A DNA stretch of 27,847 bases, from positions 1 through 27,847 of the IMG/VR virus record IMGVR_UViG_3300020442_000341; one strand, given 5' to 3'. The translations under genes and the position numbers were made by a program. The notes under the pieces were generated by a model. That model searched no databases, was not told the origin of the DNA, and saw nothing but the letters and a program-made list of their open reading frames with translations. The stretch is from a virus. Positions 22,566 to 27,847 of this stretch are shown piece by piece (position 1 is the stretch's first letter; each line of letters begins with the position of its first letter).

Positions 22566-22793
22566 TTAGTCGTCGTATACTAAACACTCTGGTTCATCAG
22601 GGTGAATATCACAAAATACTTCTAATACATTAGGATCGTGATGATCACCTGATTCAATCTCATCTTTATGATGCTCTACATATTCTTCTAAATCATGCAA
22701 TTCATCTTCAATATGATGACGCATTGGTTCTGATGTGTTTGGATCGGCAAGAATTTCCTTGTCTTTTTTAATGTGATCTTCTATGCTTTTCAT
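22566..22793 (-). CDS. cp12: CP12-like Calvin-cycle regulator, 75 aa
   Basis: The C-terminus VFCDIHPDEPECLVYDD matches the CP12 tail (C-x8-C with a conserved Pro, acidic residues and a final Y-[DE]-[DN]), which forms a disulfide loop and inserts into GAPDH. Here the pair is C61 and C70. The rest (MKSIEDHIKKDKEILADPNT, ELHDLEEYVEHHKDE, HHDP) is helical and acidic, like the short CP12 forms of marine picocyanobacteria and their phages. The N-terminal cysteine pair of plant-type CP12 is absent. In the family, CP12 joins GAPDH and phosphoribulokinase in an inactive complex, so a phage copy would slow carbon fixation and favour NADPH use through the pentose-phosphate pathway. AGGAGG in the last Arg codons of the gp27-like gene is its ribosome binding site. 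Its place between two hub genes implies late expression. Confidence 0.85.
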   Translation of the reverse strand: MKSIEDHIKKDKEILADPNTSEPMRHHIEDELHDLEEYVEHHKDEIESGDHHDPNVLEVFCDIHPDEPECLVYDD

Positions 22794-22796
22794 GAG

Positions 22797-24110
22797 TTAC
22801 CTCCTGCTGTGATTACCTTTTCTTCCGAAGGAATCTCTTGCTAAATTTAACTTAGTATAAGTTCCTGCGGAGTCAACATAGTGGCATAAGTCGGCTATAA
22901 TATATAGACCACCACTCTCCTTGTTTACTGTATCATCTTTTTCACCTTTGACAGAAAATATGTCAACAAATATTACATCTCCTGCATGTAAACTAAAGTC
23001 TCCAGCGATTGTTATCTGCATCATGCTAGAGAAAAGTTGATTGTATCTACGAATGGCTTGATTCAATGTTTGTGCTGCTTTAAAATTATCTTTTTGATTT
23101 TCTTTGATTTGTTCTTCAGTAGCACCAGATGGTAAAGTTCCACTATCAATCATCATGAATGTTGTTCTTGTGAAATCTTTAGTTGGAGTTTTAAATTTTT
23201 CATTGAATACAGGTAATCCTTTTCCAGCAAGTTTTACTTTCTTTTTCTCCACAGCTTCATCAGCAGTTTTTTCATCAACAACATACTTACAGTTATAGGG
23301 ATCAAACATAACCAATTTAGTTTTATATGCACCCATGTTCATTTTAGATTGAACATTAATAGAACTATCTGCTTGATGTTGTAATATTTTTCCATCATAA
23401 CCAGCTGGGATACCCTCTTTTGCATCAGTAGAATTGTTAAAAATATATGATTTCTTTTGTTGTTTATCAAATAATTTATCAATTGATTTGAATTGATATC
23501 CATCTGCAGTTTCAAAGAAAAGAAATCCAGCACTACCATCTTCACCACCTTCAGGTATTGATTGTTTAGAAAGAATATTTAATATGTAATATGGTTTGCG
23601 ACCATTACCAAGAAAATTATAATCATTAGATGTTCTCTCTATATCTAAAGGTTTCTTAGTTTTTAATCTATCTTTAAATATCTTTTCAATATTATCAGAT
23701 ATATTTCCATTAAATCTAGCACGGCATCTTGATTCACCCATTTCATTACGAAGAAACTCCTCTGATACTAGACTTAAATTAATTACATTTTTACTACCAT
23801 CCTCATATAAAGGAGTCATGGAATTAACCACCATGTTAACCTTAATTTTTTCATCATTATTATCCTTCATTTCTAATTTAAAATCTTCTGTTCCAACGAT
23901 TGGTAATCCCTCCACCGCAGATTTTTCATCCACCGTATTACCAGCATCACCAAAAACGATAGATGCCTTAATACTATCCTGTAGAATACTTTCAAAGTAA
24001 GTCAAACGAATTATACCATTAACCAAACTAGCAGTCTTCTCTGGATCTGAATTAGAAACTATATCTGCTTTTGATATAGTTGCTGGTTGTGATTTAAATG
24101 CTTCGCTCAT
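22797..24110 (-). CDS. gp27: gp27-like baseplate hub protein, 437 aa
   Basis: The N-terminal region has IIRLTYFESILQDSIKASIV and an IVGTEDFKLEM strand, then VNSMTPLYEDGSKNVINLSL and NISDNIEKIFKDRL. Residues about 165-210 contain KPYYILNILSKQSI and FLFFETADGYQFKSIDKLF. This is the beta-domain pattern of T4 gp27 and phage P2 gpD-type hub proteins, which form the trimeric ring at the end of the tail tube. The C-terminal part has FSLHAGDVIFVDIFSV and GGLYIIADLCHYVD, also expected for hub domains. The length (437) is close to T4 gp27 (391). The gene lies just upstream of the gp5-like gene, separated only by the CP12-like gene, matching the gp27-gp5 complex. GGAGGT in the end of the preceding gene is the ribosome binding site. 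Confidence 0.82.
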   Translation of the reverse strand: MSEAFKSQPATISKADIVSNSDPEKTASLVNGIIRLTYFESILQDSIKASIVFGDAGNTVDEKSAVEGLPIVGTEDFKLEMKDNNDEKIKVNMVVNSMTPLYEDGSKNVINLSLVSEEFLRNEMGESRCRARFNGNISDNIEKIFKDRLKTKKPLDIERTSNDYNFLGNGRKPYYILNILSKQSIPEGGEDGSAGFLFFETADGYQFKSIDKLFDKQQKKSYIFNNSTDAKEGIPAGYDGKILQHQADSSINVQSKMNMGAYKTKLVMFDPYNCKYVVDEKTADEAVEKKKVKLAGKGLPVFNEKFKTPTKDFTRTTFMMIDSGTLPSGATEEQIKENQKDNFKAAQTLNQAIRRYNQLFSSMMQITIAGDFSLHAGDVIFVDIFSVKGEKDDTVNKESGGLYIIADLCHYVDSAGTYTKLNLARDSFGRKGNHSRR

Positions 24111-24113
24111 ATC

Positions 24114-25973
24114 TTATTTACCTCCATACATAGCGAGTTCAGTGTCATCTAGAACAACTGTTCTTGTTCTCATTCCACTACCTCTTCTTCTTTGATTTCC
24201 AGTTGAAACTGTTTTAGTTTGTTGAACTGGAACTGGGATAATTACAGCTTCACCCTCACCACTTTCATAAGTTGTCTCTGCTGCCACCGCGTCAGCATCT
24301 GCACCATTCTTATTATTTTGTTCATCAGCAACAACTGCAGCCTCACCACCACCACCAGCACTAACCTCACTTTCATCTCTCTTACCAAAGAAAGATTTGA
24401 ATAGTAAAGGATAGAACTTAAGTGGATTAAGTATATTAAGAAGATTTGGAAACTTATCTATTTGACCATCCTTTCCACCAGCAAATCCAAGACCTGCAAA
24501 GAAATCATATAAACCAAAAGTCTTAAGACCTTTAGTAAGTGCAGACCTAACACCAAGACCTGACTTTACGTTAATAGGATCTGTTGTAAGCACATTGTTT
24601 ATAAAGGCTTTGATTCCTCCACCAACCCAATCTGCTACCATCTTTCCTCCCTTGAAGAGAGTAGTAAATGTATCTTTTAATTTCTGACCAACACCTTCGA
24701 TACCACCACCCATTAATAATTCATACAATAAATCACCAACGAACACACCAATCGTCTCACCAATCAATGTTCCAAGTATTGGTATTGGTATAAATGTTCC
24801 AAGTGCACCACCTAACGCAGCACCCAATCCTTTGAAAATGGCTTGAGATGCTGGTTCTCCTGATAGTAAAGATACAATGGTAACAACAAGAGGCCCCACA
24901 ATTGGAACTTTACCAAAGAATTTAGAAAGAAATGGTTTAGCACCTTTAAATGCAGGTGAAATTACTCCTGCAGCCTTACCAAATATCTTCGCAGCAAATC
25001 CACCTACTTTTGCAACACCTTTACCTACTAATCCTTTTCCTGCTTGTAATAATTTCGTCGCACCTTTAGCTACATTTGGAAATAATTTAGATGCAAGATT
25101 CAGGCCTTTCTTAATAAAATTCTTAACGAGTTTAAATGCATTCTTTATATTCTTAATTACTCCTTTAATTATTTTTTCATATATGACTTTGAATACTATA
25201 GCACCGTTGATTAAATTTCTTACATTCTCCATGAATGTTCTGAATTTTTCAGCACCCTCTTCACCAAAAATTTTACCAACTAATTTTTCTGCACCATCAG
25301 CGATTTTATATCCAAAGTCAACAAAAGTAACTAGTAAATCAAATGCACCTCCAACTAAATTTGTGATTAAATTAAACAATGGTTGTGCTGCTTTAAAAAG
25401 ATTAAGAACTCCCTTAAGTTTAGGAAGAAAATCTATTAGTTTCATTATAACAACACCATATATAAACTTCGTAATAAAACCAAAAATACCCTCTAGTAAT
25501 CCAACACCAGGAACTTTAATTTTACCACCACTATCTTTTTTCTTTGGTTTATCTGGTTTCTCTATATCAGATTCTTGTGCTGCACGTTTATCTCTCTCTG
25601 CTGCCTTTCTTTTTTTATTTTGTGCCTTCTCTTTTAATGTAAGACTATTTTGCATACTCTCGGCAATCGCAGATACAGCAACACTAATATCTTGAACAAT
25701 TTTTATATCACCACTACCACCACCTGAACTCACAGGAGAGTCAGACCCTAAAGCAGTCACATTAATAGTCTGCCTTGATGCTGGAATATCTGCTCCTCCA
25801 GTGTCTCCACCAACTTGTCTACCCATTAAATTAGAGGGATTTACTTTTGGTTTTTGCTCTCCTGTCTTTTTTAAAGCACCACCTTTTCCTTTACCCTTTC
25901 CAGTGATAAAACTTTTTGCTTTTTCTTTGGCAAGTGACTTAGCACCTGCTTTTACTATCGCTCCTAATGGCAT
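24114..25973 (-). CDS. Tape-measure-like tail protein 2, 619 aa
   Basis: The start is lysine-rich (AKSLAKEKAKSFITGKGKGK), residues 107-148 are a charged helix, and the middle is long amphipathic and hydrophobic sequence. It includes IFGFITKFIYGVVIMKLIDF (163-182) and several Gly/Ala-rich membrane-like segments (VPIVGPLVVTIVSLLSG; LGTFIPIPILGTLIGETIGV). This composition suits a tape-measure protein, which fills the tail tube and is ejected through the host membrane. The IFGFI-MK-D motif has a counterpart in the preceding gene at 25978-27624. The C-terminal 55 residues are basic and unstructured (GNQRRRGSGMRTRT). It could instead be a hub plug or membrane-acting partner of the tape measure. AAGGAG lies upstream of the ATG. 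Confidence 0.65.
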   Translation of the reverse strand: MPLGAIVKAGAKSLAKEKAKSFITGKGKGKGGALKKTGEQKPKVNPSNLMGRQVGGDTGGADIPASRQTINVTALGSDSPVSSGGGSGDIKIVQDISVAVSAIAESMQNSLTLKEKAQNKKRKAAERDKRAAQESDIEKPDKPKKKDSGGKIKVPGVGLLEGIFGFITKFIYGVVIMKLIDFLPKLKGVLNLFKAAQPLFNLITNLVGGAFDLLVTFVDFGYKIADGAEKLVGKIFGEEGAEKFRTFMENVRNLINGAIVFKVIYEKIIKGVIKNIKNAFKLVKNFIKKGLNLASKLFPNVAKGATKLLQAGKGLVGKGVAKVGGFAAKIFGKAAGVISPAFKGAKPFLSKFFGKVPIVGPLVVTIVSLLSGEPASQAIFKGLGAALGGALGTFIPIPILGTLIGETIGVFVGDLLYELLMGGGIEGVGQKLKDTFTTLFKGGKMVADWVGGGIKAFINNVLTTDPINVKSGLGVRSALTKGLKTFGLYDFFAGLGFAGGKDGQIDKFPNLLNILNPLKFYPLLFKSFFGKRDESEVSAGGGGEAAVVADEQNNKNGADADAVAAETTYESGEGEAVIIPVPVQQTKTVSTGNQRRRGSGMRTRTVVLDDTELAMYGGK

Positions 25974-25977
25974 ATTT

Positions 25978-27624
25978 TTATCTCCTTATCCCCAATGTTA
26001 ATTCCTTTGCCCTACCGCCAGGTGCAATGACATCAAATGCGGGTATTCTATCATCTGGGCCATCAGGTGGTGTAACATTATCTATTGATGGAGCTGGTGG
26101 AACTCCTCCAAGACCTTTAAGTGCTTTAAGTGCTTTTGATACTGGTGGTGTAACTCCAGATTTTTTAATTTGATTTGCTGCAAATTTTATAAGACGAGCC
26201 TGTGGTGTCTTAGCAATTAAACCTCCAACTTTCTTGACTAAACCACCCATAAAGTAATTCTGTACAGGAACTTGCCCACCACCTGCGTATGACATATTGT
26301 TTGTCATGCCACCCATCTTCAACCCACCCATCTTCATCATGGTTCCGACAGTTGAAGTTTTCATTTTCTTCTTCGCAGGTTTAGCCTTTGGTTGTTGTGA
26401 AGGTTTACCAACACCACCAGCAGCAGCATTCATTCCATATAAAGTATCAGCACCAACTTGATTTACTGCCTCCTTGGTCAACACAAATTCACCAGGTGTC
26501 AACATCGCAGGAACAGTGTCTGTGTTTCCTTGGCCAGGAACCTCTCCACCTTGATTAAATTGTTGGGGTTCTTGAACGCTTGGTTTTTCTCCTGCACCAG
26601 TGGTGTCTAATTTTTCTTCAGTCTCTGGTGGTGGTGGATCCTCTCCTCCCTGTTCATCAAGTTTTACATTCGTATCACTTTTTTCTAAATCTTTTTCATT
26701 CTTTGCAATCTCCTCGTCTACTTGTTTACCAAATCCAAATAACATTTTGACAGTATCAATTATCTTAGGAAGAAATCCTACTGCTAGTGCTACTACAGCT
26801 ATCACTAAAGGTATGCCACTAAGGAAGGGTATGAGAGCAGCAACGATAGCAGGCCACCAATCTTTCAGGAACCTGAATATGGAAGTTATCTTTGATTTAT
26901 TTTTAGAGTCACCAAACCAATCAAGTATCTTCATCAATCCTGCACCGAGTATGAATAACTTTATGAAATTAAATATCGATTCAAAAATTCCTTTTGCTGG
27001 TTCTAAAACTTTTCCAAATGCACCAGCAACTTTATCATACATTTTCTTCCCACCTTCTAAAAGGTTTTCTTTCATAGTTCTTTTCTTTTTCTCTCGTGCT
27101 TCTCTAGTATCATCGATTTTTTCTTTTTCAATAGACTCTTGACTTGCGACAATACCTTTGATGATGTTTACATCACCTGCGATCTTTGTTAATACTGATG
27201 ACATATCTCTACCACCATCAGCCTCTGCTGGAGGTAGTGTAGCAGGTGCAGAGCCTGGTGATATAAAATTCATCGCATCTTTTTTCTTCTTCGCCTTTCT
27301 ATCTGCTATTGCTTTATCTTTCGCATCTATCTCTGCCTGTATTTGCTCTAATGACTTGGCATCTTTTCTTCTCTTTCTTGTTGTCTTTAATTTACCAGTT
27401 GTATCTTTTTCTACTTCTCTTTGAGATCTTAAATTTTTTGTTGCAATCTGTAGTTGTATTAATCGAGGATCTTTTGGATCTTTTATTTGAAGTGTATTGA
27501 AACTTTCTTTTAACGCACGAATTTGACCCGTGTAAGATTCAAGATCAACGGGTTCGTATCCAAAGTCATTAATAAGCAGTTGCTTAGTTTCTTTATCTAT
27601 AGTAGCATTTAGACGCTTAGCCAT
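25978..27624 (-). CDS. Tape-measure/tail-length protein 1, 548 aa
   Basis: Residues 1-120 and 165-200 are highly charged helices; residues 217-236 (IFNFIKLFILGAGLMKILDW) and about 257-295 are hydrophobic. Residues about 358-400 hold GGEVPGQGNTDTVPAML followed by TPGEFVLTKEAVNQVG, a segment common near the end of tape-measure and tail-associated phage proteins. The gene lies directly after the tail-assembly chaperone, the standard place for the tape-measure gene in tailed phages, and overlaps it by 8 bases (ATGGCTAA). Length is close to T4 gp29 (590). The residues after 400 are Gly/Met/Lys-rich and contain PPVSKALKALKGLGG. The related protein encoded next raises the question of which one sets tail length. 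Confidence 0.72.
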   Translation of the reverse strand: MAKRLNATIDKETKQLLINDFGYEPVDLESYTGQIRALKESFNTLQIKDPKDPRLIQLQIATKNLRSQREVEKDTTGKLKTTRKRRKDAKSLEQIQAEIDAKDKAIADRKAKKKKDAMNFISPGSAPATLPPAEADGGRDMSSVLTKIAGDVNIIKGIVASQESIEKEKIDDTREAREKKKRTMKENLLEGGKKMYDKVAGAFGKVLEPAKGIFESIFNFIKLFILGAGLMKILDWFGDSKNKSKITSIFRFLKDWWPAIVAALIPFLSGIPLVIAVVALAVGFLPKIIDTVKMLFGFGKQVDEEIAKNEKDLEKSDTNVKLDEQGGEDPPPPETEEKLDTTGAGEKPSVQEPQQFNQGGEVPGQGNTDTVPAMLTPGEFVLTKEAVNQVGADTLYGMNAAAGGVGKPSQQPKAKPAKKKMKTSTVGTMMKMGGLKMGGMTNNMSYAGGGQVPVQNYFMGGLVKKVGGLIAKTPQARLIKFAANQIKKSGVTPPVSKALKALKGLGGVPPAPSIDNVTPPDGPDDRIPAFDVIAPGGRAKELTLGIRR

Positions 27625-27805
27625 TCTTTGATTGCTGTCGTTTAAGTTCCTCTTCTTCGAGATGCTGTTTTAGTAATCCAACATAGATGTCTCGTTCCCA
27701 AGGCATCATGTTTTCAATCTCAGTTAATGAGTATTTATGGTATTGCATCAACGAAAAGTTTAACTTGTAGTAGCTAGCAAGATCCATATGGATCATTGCT
27801 ACCCG
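27617..27805 (-). CDS. Tail-assembly chaperone, -1 frame extension (partial system)
   Basis: This 62-residue segment (RVAMIHMDLASYYKLNFSLM, then YSLTEIENMMPWERDIYVGL) ends at TAA 27617-27619, overlapping the start of tape-measure gene 1. The helical PWERDIY-x-GLL pattern resembles the T domain of G/GT-type tape-measure chaperones and gp26/gp51-type hub assembly proteins. The zero-frame protein ends at 27799; a slip at 27805-27811 would join the two frames. An independent start at the ATG 27796 is possible but has no ribosome binding site. The expected role is to coat the tape measure before the tail tube polymerises. Confidence 0.7.
   Translation of the reverse strand, partial: RVAMIHMDLASYYKLNFSLMQYHKYSLTEIENMMPWERDIYVGLLKQHLEEEELKRQQSKNG
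27775..27801 (-). other. Hairpin 3 bases after the slippery heptamer
   Basis: On the minus strand TAGCAA (27801-27796) pairs with TTGCTA (27780-27775) and GATCC (27794-27790) pairs with GGATC (27785-27781). There is one bulged T and a 4-base loop, giving 11 base pairs. It is well placed to act as a frameshift stimulator, and it also covers the possible independent ATG at 27796. Confidence 0.65.
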
Positions 27806-27847
27806 AAAAAAGACGCTAAACCCTCAAGCACAACTTCACTTTCGACC
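27799..27847 (-). CDS. Tail-assembly chaperone, zero-frame C-terminus (partial, right edge)
   Basis: The last 15 codons of a gene that enters from the right edge: VESEVVLEGLASFFG, stop TAG at 27799-27801. Too little is visible to assign a family by itself. It is read as the G-type chaperone because of the slippery site two codons before its stop and the extension frame that runs directly into the tape-measure gene. Confidence 0.55.
   Translation of the reverse strand, partial: VESEVVLEGLASFFG
27805..27811 (-). other. Candidate -1 programmed frameshift site (TTTTTTC)
   Basis: In the zero frame the minus strand reads TCT TTT TTC GGG TAG, so the heptamer T-TTT-TTC has the X-XXY-YYZ form. After a -1 slip the tRNAs re-pair on TTT TTT and translation continues CGG GTA GCA ATG through 62 codons. 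The stop follows one codon later in the zero frame. A hairpin begins 3 bases downstream. Confidence 0.7.

Noticed and set aside
24877-25695. A long plus-strand open frame of 272 codons
   Set aside because: It lies wholly opposite tape-measure-like gene 2, has a composition explained by the complementary codons of a Lys/Gly/Phe-rich protein, and has no promoter or ribosome site of its own.
26600-27142. A plus-strand open frame of 180 codons
   Set aside because: It is antisense to tape-measure-like gene 1 in its charged helical part; low stop frequency there follows from the codon bias of the real gene.
27732-27739. A minus-strand CATAAATA about 110 bases before tape-measure gene 1
   Set aside because: It falls inside the HKYSLTE codons of the chaperone extension, far from the next start, and the genes here are tightly coupled, so a promoter is not needed.
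27781-27794. The palindrome GATCCATATGGATC as a protein-binding or restriction-related site
   Set aside because: It is better explained as the inner part of the longer hairpin that continues outward to TAGCAA/TTGCTA right after the slippery heptamer.

Overview
The window is part of the late structural region of a T4-like marine myovirus, almost certainly a cyanophage of Synechococcus or Prochlorococcus. The evidence is the low-GC DNA, gp27-like and gp5-like baseplate hub proteins, many fibre proteins rich in GIGT/GVST-type beta repeats, T4-type late promoters (TATAAATA and close variants), and a small gene with the C-terminus of CP12, the cyanobacterial Calvin-cycle regulator. Every supported gene is on the minus strand, so transcription runs from high to low coordinates. 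There are no tRNAs, rRNAs, insertion sequences or CRISPR arrays, and no gene-free stretch over 300 bases. The largest gap is about 110 bases and holds a terminator and a promoter.

Region A (27847 down to 16882) is a tightly packed tail-core and baseplate operon. In order of transcription it holds: the end of a tail-assembly chaperone that carries a good candidate -1 programmed frameshift site; two consecutive tape-measure-like proteins that share a motif; a gp27-like hub protein; the CP12-like gene; a gp5-like OB-fold hub protein without a visible lysozyme domain; a structural protein with a Pro/Ser/Thr/Gly-rich tail; a separate beta-helical spike protein; a structural protein with an EGPE-GVY-RGR domain; a prolyl-4-hydroxylase-like 2OG-Fe(II) oxygenase with a TTG start; and a 60-residue conserved-type protein. 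Junctions are mostly 1-8 base overlaps or gaps of a few bases, and several ribosome binding sites lie inside the last codons of the preceding gene. A strong hairpin terminator closes the operon.

Region B (16804 down to 1) holds tail-fibre and adhesin genes. It differs from region A in having a late-promoter-like octamer before most genes or gene pairs. It contains short fibre-tip proteins, a tandem pair of paralogous fibre proteins, a tail-fibre-assembly-type chaperone, two fibre genes of about 393 residues each followed by a coupled 52-53 residue small gene, a giant 1794-residue virion protein, a 795-residue fibre with internal repeats, a 619-residue fibre ending in an S74 intramolecular chaperone/autoprotease domain, a 218-residue fibre protein, and the start of another fibre that runs off the left edge. 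Modules are visibly shared among these fibres, which suggests mosaic evolution of host recognition.

How the parts fit: the chaperone and tape-measure proteins would set tail length, the gp27/gp5/spike set would form the central hub and puncturing tip, and the fibre block would make the distal adhesins with their own small chaperones. The CP12-like and oxygenase genes are metabolic or modifying functions embedded in this late structural transcript. The most notable observations are the frameshift site with an adjoining hairpin at 27775-27811, cp12 between the hub genes, the HxH-bearing C-terminal module of gp5, and the repeated fibre-plus-small-gene cassettes.
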